Below, in pieces: positions 40,001-51,752 of a DNA stretch of 64,000 nucleotides. The stretch's first letter is position 1. Every line of letters begins with the position of its first letter. Position numbers and translations under genes: made by a program. This DNA comes from Bryopsis sp. KO-2023 (taxonomy: Eukaryota > Chlorophyta > Ulvophyceae > Bryopsidales > Bryopsidaceae): NCBI GenBank assembly GCA_030272585.1, contig BSYQ01000001.1:10679001-10743000 (forward strand), given 5' to 3'. The notes below the pieces were generated by a model. The model was not told where the DNA came from and did not search any database. It saw nothing but the letters and a program-made list of their open reading frames with translations.

Positions 40001-40993
40001 AGGGAAGTTTCACAAGCCCAAGCGACCCGATGTTGTCGAATTCCACATCCTTTGACAGCCTTTCCGATCCCCCCGAGCCGCTGATGTTCAAAGTGGAGGG
40101 AAAAGGGGAAGCCACAATTGTAGCCACTCTAGATTTTACCCCAGCGCAGCTCTTGCCGTTCCCCTCCTATCGAGGAATATATGTTGAAAGAATCATCCAA
40201 ATCTCAGGTGCCGATGGTAATCCCACGGGGCCCCCTCTGAAAGCTGTTCCATTGGGGAAGCCAGTGGTTTTTTCCATCCAGGTGACTTCGCCTGATCAAT
40301 TGGGAAGTGTGAGTCTGACAGTGATGATGCCTGGAGGGATTGAGCCAATTGATCCATTGGTGGAGAAGGACGCTCAGATGACTTGCGACGTGGGGAGGCT
40401 TGGCATTGAAATTTCCTGGTGGCGGTGGAATCTTTGTCCTGCACAGGTCAGCACCACTAAGATCTTTTCCTTCAAATTGAAGCTCCCATATATCTACATT
40501 TTTCTTGATCAACAGGTTTTCTAATTTCTAACACAGAAAGGAACAATCTGTAGGTAGGTCTTTTAAAAAAGCTCTTTCAGACTGGTGGTGGTTTTGCTGG
40601 GATTTTTTTGTAAATTCATTCTGTTTCTTCCATCTGTTTTTGCAGCGGACGACACCAGAGGAGGTGGCTTTCCACTACAGTGCTCTAATGGCTGGCACAA
40701 GCACAATTAAATTCCAAGCCATCGCAGCCAGCGTCGGGCATTGGGTCCTTCCCCCAGTCTATGCTGTTTTTGACAAGCAGCCGGAAGTGATGGGCATGAG
40801 TTCGGCCGGGGGTTTCACTATTTGCGACAGCAATCTTCCGGGATGCCAAGCGGTTCCTCTGAAAGAACAAGTCTTGCCAAAGGAATGTCCAGATGATTGC
40901 AGTGGGGTCGGTGATTGTGATTTGAACACTGGCCAGTGCAACTGCGAGGCCGGATTTACTGGGGAAAATTGTGGGGAGCTTCAGGATGGATAG
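25002..40993 (+). CDS. Secreted alpha-2-macroglobulin-family protein with C-terminal EGF-like module, about 33 exons
   Basis: Met at 25002 starts a signal peptide (MGALRWMFAVLATLCCS). Approximate exons are 25002-25181, 25375-25443, 25647-25799, 25977-26208, 26320-26477, 26776-26846, 27430-27519 (doubtful), 27602-27707, 28111-28188, 28442-28559, 28811-28981, 29309-29424, 29802-30013, 30351-30588, 30859-31147, 31647-31760, 31952-32121, 32394-32661, 32998-33146, 33362-33491, 33948-34149, 34315-34611, 34931-35094, 35189-35531, 35828-36079, 36165-36289, 36710-37911, 38060-38365, 38521-38663, 38999-39276, 39566-39790, 40004-40446 and 40646-40993. Edges are by eye and not every phase was checked. 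The product would be about 2,450 residues. Family signatures run in order: macroglobulin beta domains, the A2M core (PLSLTSSAPRFVRIGDEFEA, then ATSFAL and LAGVGRFPSVL) and the helical domain. A receptor-binding-like end (HYSALMAGTSTIKFQAIAA) follows, then a six-Cys EGF-like module. The core resembles bacterial-type family members. No CxEQ thioester motif is seen where it should follow LAGVGRFPSVL. The likely role is an extracellular protease-trap or adhesion-like protein. Confidence 0.85.
30145..30256. repeat. Intronic hairpin element, 112 bp
   Basis: The two ends are an inverted repeat of about 22 bp that starts GATAGCCCACTTATTATC, separated by an AT-rich loop. If the inner GCCCAC is taken as the end, TA flanks both sides, as in Tc1/mariner-type MITEs. 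Confidence 0.6.
31193..31250. repeat. Intronic palindrome, 58 bp
   Basis: Arms of about 26 bp starting ATGTTTATTTATTATG fold back on each other with a short centre. It is too small to call an element. Confidence 0.5.
33540..33690. repeat. Intronic imperfect inverted repeat
   Basis: A segment containing AAATTTTTGTAG and AATGAAATCA, then AACAGAAGC, is repeated in inverse orientation over about 50 bp around a central AT-rich loop. It is probably a decayed MITE. Confidence 0.45.
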
Positions 40994-41739
40994 ATCTTCC
41001 GAACCTCAATGGAAAATTCTGCTCAGAGTTACAGAAAAATTTTATAGACTAGTTAGGCATATTTTTTTAAATTATGTTTGGTTTGATTTTGTTAATCTAT
41101 CCATCTAAAAATATGTGTTTTTTTCCTACCGATAAAATTTCGGAATAAACTTTTGGAGGAGTAGAAATCGAAAGTAGAAATCGAAAGTAGAAATCGAAAG
41201 CACCAAATTCAAGATTCGGTTGAGGTACAACTGATCGTTTTTTGTTTGTTTTTTTGTTTCAAAATTATTTTTTTTTTGGATCTAGGAGGTTTCTGTGAAA
41301 TGGAAATCACCTCCAGATTGATCATCTGGATTGAGAAGACTTTTTCTTTGTGGGGCAGTAACGAGTTGCTCTGTTTAAATTTGATGGGTATTAGTAATCC
41401 TCCCTTTCATCACCGTGCAGTGGCGGAGGTAAAAGGCAGGAATGCGTGAATGATTTTGTTCCAGCTGGGCTTAGGTGATAATTTTCTTTTTAGGAAGGCG
41501 ATCTTTTTTTGTTGGGAAGCTATCCTCGCCTCCCTGTGCTTGTGGATGCAAATATATTTTATGAATCCAAATCTATTTTGTGACTTGATAATGAATCGAC
41601 TGTAAGGAATTGCTTTTTTTTGTCTTGGATCAGCAAGGCATGATTGTGGTAAATGCGGTAAGGTATTTGCACTCGATTCCATGTTTAATCCATCAGTTCG
41701 GAATCGATTCTACCATGGAACTGCGGCCTTGGTTATATC
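40994..41739 (+). terminator. 3' region of the alpha-2-macroglobulin-like gene
   Basis: An AATAAA signal at 41144-41149 lies about 150 bp after the stop codon. Just after it the unit GAAAGTAGAAATC occurs three times in tandem (about 41165-41200). No further gene is seen before the palindrome at 41740. Confidence 0.5.
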
Positions 41740-41840
41740 CCCACGATATACCACCCCCCACGAGTAGTCGTAGTGTCGCAAAAATGCACTCGCCAGCACA
41801 GTACGACTACTGGGGGGGGGGGGGTTTAGTATATCGTGGG
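41740..41840. repeat. 101-bp hairpin element
   Basis: The ends are perfect 11-bp inverted repeats, CCCACGATATA. Inner arms CGAGTAGTCGTA and TACGACTACT also pair. A G-run of 13 faces a C-run of 6. No clear target duplication is seen, so it may be a MITE or a simple hairpin. Confidence 0.55.
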
Positions 41841-42020
41841 TAAGTTCTTGGAATGCCTTGTAGACTAAGAATCGATTTCATAACTAGATTATTATTATGT
41901 CAAATTCTATAGTGATGGGAGCTGAGTTTCCTTAGTAAAGGTAAGATGAGCTCTTGGGGAGGACCAATACTGCCAACTTGCAGTACCACAACCCCCTTGT
42001 CAAAATCCCAATGGTATGAG

Positions 42021-43563
42021 CAGGCCTCTTTGTTTGAGGACACTGTCCTCATTGTCCTCATTCTGGTATTTGAGGACACATTGTAAGGCTTATTTGAGGG
42101 TTGTGTGAGGACATCGAATAAAAACGTCGCAAAAACGACAGAAAAGCGAGTATAAGTATCATTGGATGCAAGGCGACTTATTTGATCAACTCGTGCGCTT
42201 TCACAGGAGTGCAAAGTGACCCACTTCGTCCCGTTACATATTATAGTCCACTAAAATATCCCAAGTTCTCGATGTAACACTAGCTGCCACCCAAAATATC
42301 ATCTCGAAAACACCCCAGTCACCAAAAAAACGTTCTTTCACCAAACTACAAGGCTTGAGCAACGGCCACAAGGGCTTCATACCATAGTTGTGCGCCGTTG
42401 CAACGGCGCACAACTCTGGTGTGGGTGTGGGTGGGTGTGGGTGTGGGTGTGGGTGTGAATTTTTGACTCTAATTTTTGAGTGCTTCTGTGTAATGAATAT
42501 ATATATTTTTTTTTCGAAGGGAGAGTTGTGCCAAAGTCGTTTTTGCGACGACGACTTCGGCCGTTAACCGTTAACGGCCGTTGTCGTTGTCGAAAAAACG
42601 ACTTTGGCACAACTCTGCTTCATACTGCTTGGCATGCATTACGCCTTGAAGAGAAAAATCACTGAGCCTCCTACAGAACTCATCTCATCTCGACGGTAGT
42701 TCATTAGGGAGAAATCTGCCTCAACGCGAGAGGTTGTTGGCATTACCGTTGCAATTCCGGTCGCAAAGAGTTGCAATGATGCAAAACGAGACGAAACACT
42801 CTTTCCACCACCCCTATTTGAAGACTGCCGACCACATTCGTTCACTTCATTTGTGGTGGACGAATGTGGTCGACAGCCTTGAAAGGTTGTTTCGGTTGTA
42901 ATAGTTGGGGTGGTGATAGAGTTGGTTCGGAGTTCAATGGCTGCAGTTTGTCTTTGTGAACGCTAGTCAGTCGGCAGTTGGGACGGTTAAGAGGGGAGAC
43001 TTTGGTATATGACTTTGTTTTGAGATTCGAGGGACAAGCCTTTTTGTTGTAAGATTTGTATATTTGGCGGGAACGGCTGTTATAAAAGTGTTGGGACTGT
43101 GTATTTTGGCTCCGCCGCCTATTCATTCCATTCGACTTGTGTGACTTCTCCGCTGAATGTATTTGAGAACTCGGGAAATGGGCGCTTCCCGTCAACAAAG
43201 TGTTTTCGTCCACAAAGGCTCCACCAAGTCCCAGCCTCAAAATGCACAGCACAGAACATTCTTCTCCACTTCATATAACGGTCGTTTTGGTGGCTGGTGG
43301 CCCCCGACGTTCGACTCATTTTTTCGACGCAATATGGCGTGAGAAGTGCCCACAGAATAAAGGGGCAGTTGCGAGGCCGGGAGAAGCACCTTTCCTTTCC
43401 TTGTGGGTGCTCAGGGACAACAACTGTGTGTGGGCAGGGTCGCCTTCCCGCAAAACGGCCGTGTTTGTCTGCGGCTGACTAGATTTAACTTTGTGAAATG
43501 AGGACAGGTCGAAGACCTTAAATGAGGACAATGTCCTCACGTGTCCTCAAATAAAGAGGCCTG
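42021..43563. mobile_element. Non-autonomous hAT-type DNA transposon, 1543 bp
   Basis: The terminal inverted repeats begin CAGGCCTCTTT at the left and read the same on the complementary strand at the right (ending AAAGAGGCCTG). They continue imperfectly for about 40 bp through several TGAGGACA/TGTCCTCA boxes. GGTATGAG directly flanks both ends (42013-42020 and 43564-43571), an exact 8-bp target duplication. Terminal CA and an 8-bp duplication are the hallmarks of hAT elements. The interior holds no transposase that I can recognise. Confidence 0.85.
42383..42617. mobile_element. hAT-like MITE nested in the 1543-bp element, 235 bp
   Basis: It starts CATAGTTGTGC and ends with the complement of CAGAGTTGTGCC. 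CTTCATAC flanks both ends (42375-42382 and 42618-42625), an exact 8-bp duplication that fits the hAT preference nTnnnnAn. The left end is a near-perfect palindrome around GCGCCGTTGCAACGGCGC. The right end is a hairpin with arms of about 45 bp (about 42522-42616). Between them is a GTGGGT-type microsatellite (about 42418-42457). Confidence 0.85.
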
Positions 43564-43571
43564 GGTATGAG

Positions 43572-45505
43572 AGAGACGAAACAAAGCAAAGCTATCAACA
43601 AAAAAACACGTGATCAGTTGTGGGATCCACCAAAAAAAAAAGTTATGTACATAGTTTAGTTTGCAATTCGTTGCCTCAATGTCACTAGAATATAGATACC
43701 GTATTGAACAATGAAAATTTAACCTAACTACCGAAACCTTGGATAAGTTTTGAGACTCAAGCTGCGACGAGGATTTTATGGCAGTTTGATGTTTGCTTGT
43801 TTGAGTGCTTCGATACTTCGTTCTCTGTGATGTTCCAGTTAAAAGGCGAACGGCAATATGGAAAAGCCAACACCAGCAAACAACAACTTCCAAAGGCGGA
43901 AAGGTGAATTCAGCAGCCCTGCTGGCGGTTCCCAACTTGCATCAACTTGTATGCAACCTACTGGGACTCTTTGTATCAATCAGAATCTGAAACGAAATCT
44001 TCTATTGAGGTCCCACACTCAATGCATTGGTGGCAGTGGAAAAATGCAAAGCTCTTTCAGAATTCTCTGTTATGTCAGAAAGCATCACATACAATTGGTA
44101 CTATATTACAGATTGTCTTGCTCGACCCTCCCTGCAATATTTTGATGACAAATCGCTGGGGAAAATGTTGCTGTAAATCAGGGGAGCTCCATCCTGCAAA
44201 AGTCAAGCCACTGATAATATCATCGCTGAGATCCAAACACACAGAGACACTGTAATGGTACAGCAGCAAGGTGAAAAGTTGGTGAAAAGTTACTCCACGT
44301 GGATGTCTTTCCCAAATTTAGATTTAGCAACAGTGGTCAATGCTTCGTGACAGGTTTCGTAGCGTTCTGGAGATTGCCACCATAGCAAGAGCAAGGCCAC
44401 AAGCCGATCCTTGCAAGTCTCATCGAATACAGCAAACCCTCTTGATCGCATTAGATTGCATCCAGTCGACATGCGAAGCTGGCCAAGCCTTTTCACCACC
44501 ACAGCACCTGGGAATAATCTTGTTGATTCTGTTGAGCCACTATTAAGCCCAGGTGGATGAAGTTCTGTGGAACCTCCCTCAGCGAGGAAGCCATCAAATT
44601 TGCCGGGAGGCTGACTCGGCATTCCAGTACCGACGGATTGAATCAACCATACGCATATGAACACTAATTTCTACATGAATGAATTAAAACAAAACATACA
44701 ACAGTTGAGAGTTGGCAGAAAGCCTCTCCCCCTGCAATTACACTCAATCTCAGCAGCTCCCACGACTACAGAAATCGAGGGCATCAAGGCATGCAGTTGT
44801 GTTCTGTGTTTCCTTAATAGTACATAAATTGTTTCCACCATTTCACCATGACCACCCCACACTACTAAAAAGCAATCGGCATACCCAAACCATATACATT
44901 TTCCCTTTTTGTAAATAAAATAAAATAAAGGGAACCTCAAAGAAAACAAGCAGCAAAAATAGACTCCCTCCTCTCTTGACATATATCTGAAGCTAAGGAT
45001 TCCTAACAGATGCAATCCTACCCATGCAGTTGGCTAAACGATCCCTTGTGTGGATGAAATTTGTTTTCATCTTCCTTGCTCCACTTATTCTTTCCCTTAT
45101 ATATATATATCTCCTCCTTTTGATCCTCCTATTTTTTTTTCTTGTTTTTAACCCTTGAAAAAAGTGATCCTTTCTTCCACAAACAGACACAAAACCTCTA
45201 ATTTTTCCTCGATAAAAATCTCTGCTTCCTTTCCTCGAAACGCCCTCTACCCAGCCCCTTGCTGCTTTCAATATAAAACACATCACAGTTGCATCGTTTT
45301 TTGTTTTTATTTCCTGGTTGATTTCTTCTCTTATCTTTCAGGAAAAAGACATAACATTCTGTTTAACATGTAAAAAAAAAGCAATGGTCCCAACCTTCTT
45401 TTCTCTGAGGAAAGAAAACTTTACTTTTCGGGGGAAGAAAGGGGGTGGGGGGATTTTTCTGCAAACACGAACATAGATTTGGAACAAAAAGAGGGGGGCG
45501 AATCA
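43572..45505. other. Non-coding stretch between the hAT element and the GCP2 stop
   Basis: No gene is supported. A minus-strand ORF of 124 codons at 44290-44664 has no recognisable domain and no splice partners that I could find. The right end probably includes the 3' untranslated region of the minus-strand GCP2 gene. Confidence 0.4.
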
Positions 45506-48500
45506 TCATCCCTTGAGGTTTAGTCGCTCAATCAGGTTCAACAATCGATCCAAATCTTCTCTAGTGTAGCCAGACGAGTCCGAATCATCCTCTTTGTTAT
45601 TAGCACTTGCTTCGTAAACTGCCCTCATTTGAACAAGCAGTTCTTCCACCTTTTCGGTGAAAGCGCTCTCCATTTCCCGAATGCCCAGCTGAAATTCAGT
45701 GCTGGACACCGCATCCGCGATGGCTTGATTTTCAGATTCCCTTTGTCTACGTCGCCTGGCTATCGAATCACCTCGTCGCTGGGGCTGCTCTTCAATGAAA
45801 TCCTCGATCTTGATTGATTCTATAACCAGGGCTGAAAATTTCAGTGCATCACGCTCCAGCTGGTCCAATAGCGCAACCACCTTCATTTTCCGGAGCAGGC
45901 TGTGTCGCAAGACCTGTGCAGAGCCAGCGCATCGATTGAGTCGGAGTCGATTTCTTGCCGCCCCAAAATTCACAATTCAGTTTTCTGTGAGGTGTTTCTG
46001 GGGTGCTTATTGGATGCAACAGTCTGACCCTGTCACGTGCCTCCCCTGTGAATGGGTGATGATACGTTGCACCCTCCAAGAGATCCATCCAAGATGAAAG
46101 CTTGGGGGTGTGGGCACGTGCGCTGGAGTGGATTGAGTTTCAACTTTAGCGGTGCGAGAATTTAAAGTGGGTGCATACAGGTGGATCTTTTTTTAAAATG
46201 GAAGTAGCGCAAACGCTGTTTGACTTGCTGAGAAAATATGTATATATTCTGGAAACTCACTCGAGACACAAACTGCTTGTGGGTTTCCATGACTTTGTCC
46301 ACATCCTTAGCTTTGGCAACCTCGGCCTCCAAAGTGATCCATTCAGGCTCCAAAATTTCCACCGTCAAAAATCGAATGTACATTTGGAAGGTATGCATGA
46401 AATCGTGACAAAGAAGGCAAGTCCTTTGAAGCACGCCGTCCACATTCCTGTAAAAAGGAAGAACCTTGTTAAAAAAAAACCAAACAAATATATTGTTTTA
46501 TTGGAAAGATGCCAAAAAAGAGCAGAAACACACTTCCAAATTAAAAGGGAATAAAAGCACCAACCGCCAAAACAAACCTCTACAATGAGGTCTATTCCTC
46601 GTGAAACATAATCGAAACAGGTTCCTTTTTTTGGGGGGGGAAGGCAACTCACCGATGAAATATGCGTTTCGACATTTGCAAGACATGCCAGGCTTTTCCC
46701 AATTCTCTTTCCACTCGTTTTAACGAAAACAAATGCTTGAACAGCAGCTGGTACCGGAGCATTTGTCTGACTGGGGCTATGAGGGTGAGCGGCCAGTCCA
46801 CTCGATAAGACATCGTAAAAACATCGAAGCCTGTCACATCGGCTGATCGATGGTTTAACCTGACCACCAAAAAAAAATGGATAAACAAAAAAACCCTGCT
46901 TGATTCTACGTCCCAAAACTAATCCCATCCGAGGGACAGATGTTGAAAAAAAAAAACCTTGGAAAAAAAATTGGAAAATGGAACATTTAAAAAAAAGCAA
47001 GAACAAAACATGTCTTCTTTAGATATTCAAACGACCGTGTAAGGTCCGGCTAGATTATCTTACCTGCCACCATCATCGTCTGATATCGATTTTCTCATTG
47101 AACTTCGGAAAGATGTTGTGCCTAGATTTCGGTTGCTGAAAACCCCTTTCGCCATTTCCACCAGAGACAGCGGGTTGAAATCAAAACCCAGCGGCTCGCT
47201 GTTCGTGTGCGACGGCACCGAGGACGTCCTGACGGCCAGTTCCAGCAAGGATTGCAATCGAGTGTGTGAAATCTGGCTGGGCGTTTTCCTGAATTCCTCG
47301 TCCGCTATGTCCATCAAATGGCCCAAAACGTCCCCTCGATCATGCAGGAAAAAGTGCTTGATTCCACGTAGCCACGGAATCAACCGGAGGTCTTGCATGA
47401 ACAGCTTCAAAAACGCCCGACTGGATTCCTTGTGGGCTTTGTGTATCAAAACCACGTAACCCCCGCTCGAATCGTACGTCACATGTTCGTCCTCGTCCAG
47501 AGGCCTCTGGACGTGGATGTCACATTCCCGGATTGCATTCAGATATTTCCCCGTTTTCAGGATGATTTCCTGATGCTCCATCAAAAACAAGGGCACCCCG
47601 AGCTCCGGATTGTCCCCCGAATACACCGTGTAACGTTCATGCCAGTATCGGGATTCTAACCGCTCTGTGGTGGAGGTTTTACTGACATCGGCGTTTTCCG
47701 AGATCATGAATTCGTGGTAAGGGTCGGCCAGGACCCCTTCACAAAGCCATCGCTCCAGGATCTCGAAATATGGAACACAACCGGCCACCAGGAGCTTTTG
47801 CAACAGGACCTGCAGTAAGAGTCCGGCGTTACCCCTCCAATATCAGCTCAACGGTTTTTTTTCTTTCTTTCCCATTATCTAAAGACATGAACCAGCAAAA
47901 AAGAGAAACCAGGTCATTATTATGTAGACAAGAAGAGGAACCATCAGGCATACATGCTTTTTGGGTTTTTTTAATTTGAAACGAATCAAATAGAACAAAA
48001 AATTTAACAAAATTCCAGACTGGATTTAAAAAAAAATATCAATTGGTGAAAAAGCAAACAGATGGCTGGGTCATGTCAAAAAAAGAAAGAATTTAAAGGA
48101 TGAATCTACCGTTTGAAGCATTTTTCACATCATATCTGAAAAACATATTCAAGACAAAATTTTGAAATGGATTTCTCCATGCATGGACATATCAATTAGT
48201 CATGCACTCTCTATTCATTTATTAGTAATGCTCACCTGAGCACTACGATCCCCAGCGTATTCCCCTAAAGTCTTGTATATCAAATTCAACAGCCCGGATC
48301 CCTGCAGCCGCTCAGAAGCTGCCCTCCTGGCAATCCCAGCCAAAGTTTGCATGACTAACATAGGAGCTTGGATGTAATACCACAAGGATTGCATCGTCAA
48401 TCGCCCCGTATTCAGAAGCCCTTCCAGCTGAGTGACCATCAACATCCAATCGTCCAGCACTTGTCTTATTCCTGCAGCTACTGCATGACAGACCATCCCA

Positions 48501-49261
48501 GTATCGAACGAAATCCTGGTTTCCACAAACCGTTGCAAAACCACCACATCCTCGCACACCGACAGCACCCGCTCAACTTTCGCCTGCAAACTGGGGTCCA
48601 ACTCCACAGACAAGCAACAGGACACCTCCCTCTTTCCCAGCGAATTCTCCTCGAATTCGAACCGGAGGTATTGGCCACCCAGCCCCATGAATCCATACAG
48701 CAGATCATCGATTATGATCGATTCCTGCATGCTGGGTGAGTGTTCAGAAATCTTCTCCAGGCCTCTGGCCTCTTTTTTGTCTTTTTCCTGATCGAGCCAC
48801 AAATGTTGCCCCGTCAAAAAAGGCCTCGTCTTATCCCAAGTCGGGACGACCGGCGCCGAAGCGTCGTCCTTGTCATCCACCTCCATTTCGTCGTCGACAT
48901 ATGTTTCGAATATGTCCCCCGCAGGAGCGTATCCCCTATTCTGCATTCGAGAATGCAAAACCGGTCGAGGTCCCAACAAGCGAGACATCGGCGTCGTGAT
49001 TTCCGCAGTGCAGTTGTACAGACTGTTGTAGTTCGAGTTGAAACGATTGTCGCCCAAAATCCCGCCTTCGTTCTCCATCGTGTAGCCCAGGTCGAACGAG
49101 TTCAAACACTCCAAGCGCGACGCGTCTCTGATAATCGCATCGATAGGCGTGTTATCGACCGCGTTCTCCGGGATGCCCGTTCGCCTCTTCTCGCTGTCCC
49201 ATCGGTCACCTCCGATATACAGAGGGGAAGGACGCGCAGCTCGAAACGACATCGCTGGCAA
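45506..49261 (-). CDS. GCP2: Gamma-tubulin complex component 2
   Basis: Five exons read 49261-48236, 47809-47064, 46859-46653, 46447-46261 and 45913-45506. All junctions are GT-AG, the phases join and the sum is exactly 858 codons (857 residues plus stop). The N-terminal GRIP1 region contains DDLLYGFMGLGGQYLRF, and exon 2 carries the family block ESRYWHERYTVY and then KHFFLHDRGDVLGHLMDIA. The GRIP2 region contains FDVFTMSYRVDWPL and YQLLFKHLFSLKRVERE. GCP2 pairs with GCP3 in the gamma-tubulin small complex that nucleates microtubules. A second Met nine bases in (49252) is an alternative start. The C-terminus is Glu/Asp-rich and ordinary in length for the family. Confidence 0.95.
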
Positions 49262-51752
49262 TCAAACCGTCGAGAGTTGATCTTTCACGTCCTCGTCGAA
49301 CTCCGTTTTTCCCCTTTTTTTCCCGCCCAACTCTGGCTCCCATCCACGACGCAAACGACGCAGCGTTCTTGCAGCTGATCGGTGCGGTCCTCTGTTCTCC
49401 TCTCTTTATGCGAATACAGCGTTTCCGACTGCGAGCAAAATAGAGAACGATCGGCTCGAAATCAGTCCCCCCTTTTGCCCTCTCCAAAAACAAGACGTCA
49501 CTGTCGAGCTTTGGGCGCGCGCGTTTGCTCTGGATTCTGTTGTTTTCACGATCGATTTGATCAAACGTCCATGTACAGTCACTGTACTGGCATGGTATTT
49601 TAATCGCAAAGGCGAATGTCCCGACATTATTTCTGTCCTCTTGGGTTGATTTCGCGTGAAAACGGTTGTGCATTTCCCCGCCGCTTGTCCCTCCACACTC
49701 AACGAAGCGGGTTTTAAACCTGCACGCCACTGCGGAGAGTGACCGCCCTTCGTGTCGGGTCGACGTCCTGACTGGTTATCTCGACATCTGCGGACTTGCT
49801 ACGGTAAATGCACGCGTTTTGATGCTCGGCGGCGGGTGTTTGGAATCTTCGGAGAGAGAAACGAGCTCCTCCGCCGCGGAACAGAGTTGATCCTCCATCG
49901 AGTGTGGAAAGGACGGGGCTTCCTGGTAAGTTTCCGAATAAGAAGATCGAGTCGATGTTGAATACCCTGCACCCCCATGTAACGAACGAACGAACGACCG
50001 TGGCAACCGAAAGTCGAGCGAGCAACGATACAGCAGTGATGATTCGAAAAATACCCTTTGTTGAACGGCTTTCTGTTGTGAAACTGACATTTTTCGCCCC
50101 TATCTGAGCTCTGTTCCCTCGTACTGGCCCCTGTACAACATATTCAGCAACCTCGCTTCCACTGGAGCAGTGATGATTCGAAAATGCATAGTTCATTTGA
50201 GTGTTATCATACAGTGAAACATATCTTTCGCCCCTATCTGAGCTCTGAAGTGGTTAAGTGGTTGGAAGTCGATTTCTTATTTTAATGATGTTCAGTGTTT
50301 TTTTATGGAATGCATGTGACATGTGTGCCTTTGTGCATAATTTGTGCATTCATGGTGTGTCCATGATTGGGTTTTGAATGCCATGTATGTTTTGGTGGCA
50401 GGATGTCGAGCTCAGGACTTCGACAAATGAGCAATCACCTGTGGCAGGACTTCCTCCCCCATCCAGCAGTCGTTTTTTTTCCCGAATAGACCCCTCACCG
50501 CTCATTTACCTCAACTCACCTTGTTACATTAGTTGGTTTCCATCTGCTCTGTGACAAAAAAATGACACAAAAAGGGAGGATCGATGTTTTCTTTGACATA
50601 CATGCAAGTATGGCTGCCTAGGGTTGGTTGTCTGGAGGGAGAAAGCGGGGTGGTGGAATGCCACACCATTTTTGGATTGTCTGATGTGTACAAAACCAAA
50701 GAAAAGTGGTAAACGGAGGGTTCGACTCCCCCCCTCTTTGAGAAGTGTGTGTGCCACAAAGATTGTGCTATGAAGTTTTACATCAGACTATGGGCCTTTC
50801 TCCTGCATGTGAACGGGGATGAACTGGTACCTTGGCTCATTTTCACAACATTCGTCAATACTGTAGATAGGCTGATTTTTGCGTTGGACTAATTTTTGTG
50901 ATCGGAAAAAATTGCAAGAATTAGTCCACGTAAAAATGACTGGAGCCCAATTCCCTACTGTGGCGGTGTGGAATTGTGGTGTTGCTTTTTTATTCCCTCC
51001 AAAAAATCTAAAAGAACTCCCAAAATGAACAACCTCAGATCAGATTGAAGGCGCCACCCAACAGAGCCAATAGAAAACAATTTGCATACCCAAATCTGCC
51101 AGAAAGAGAAACGTGAATTAAAAAAAACAATGGACAAAGACTATGTGGTATTCACACCACCAAGTGAATTTCTTTCTTGCCGAAGATCAGCATGCAGGTC
51201 CTTGATTGATTGCTGGCCTGGGTGGATTATTCTCCCATCACAGCTCCCTGGAGTCTTTCTGGTTGCTTAGAAAAAAGAAGGGAAACACAAAAATATGGAT
51301 AATGATCCACCTGCAATCAAAGAAACATCCCCCCCCATGGACAACCCGTTCGTGAAAGCCTCAATCAAAAGCGGAGTGAGTCGGAAAAAAAAGAGGAGAA
51401 AGAAAAAAATCACCAACCAGTGCTTTGCTGCCGAGCTATTAGGACCAATTTGCGTGAACCTGTCAACCATAGTTATGCCTCGTCTCGACAAACCACATGC
51501 TGACCAAAAACTCAATGTAAAGAATCAAAGTTGTTTCTGAAGAAAAAAAAATCAACCTGAAATAAGAAATACCTGTCCTACTGGAGCAAACACTTTCTTT
51601 TTTCCTTGCAATCATGGACTTGTTATTGAACCTATGAACCCTGACCTATTCATACCCCACCACTAATTCTCTTAACACACTCCAACACAGAAAAAAGGAC
51701 ATTGTAGGCGCAGGATAACCATGACTGTCCGTGGAAAATACGAGCGCCATAT
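49262..51752. other. Intergenic region between GCP2 and the transporter gene
   Basis: It should hold the GCP2 promoter (left) and the transporter 3' untranslated region (right). Two similar segments of about 80 bp, each bounded by CAGTGATGATTCGAAAA and TCGCCCCTATCTGAGCTCTG, lie near 50033-50112 and 50170-50248. No gene was recognised. Confidence 0.5.

Noticed and set aside
42418-42457. GTGGGT repeat considered as telomere-like sequence
   Set aside because: It is a short irregular microsatellite inside a MITE, not an array of a telomere unit.
43157-43482. Short ORFs inside the hAT element
   Set aside because: No similarity to hAT transposase motifs and overlapping in several frames.
44290-44664. 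Minus-strand ORF of 124 codons
   Set aside because: No recognisable domain, no convincing splice partner and a length that can occur by chance.
50700-50745. Possible tRNA B-box (GGTTCGACTCC)
   Set aside because: No matching A-box, anticodon arm or acceptor stem pairing could be found around it.
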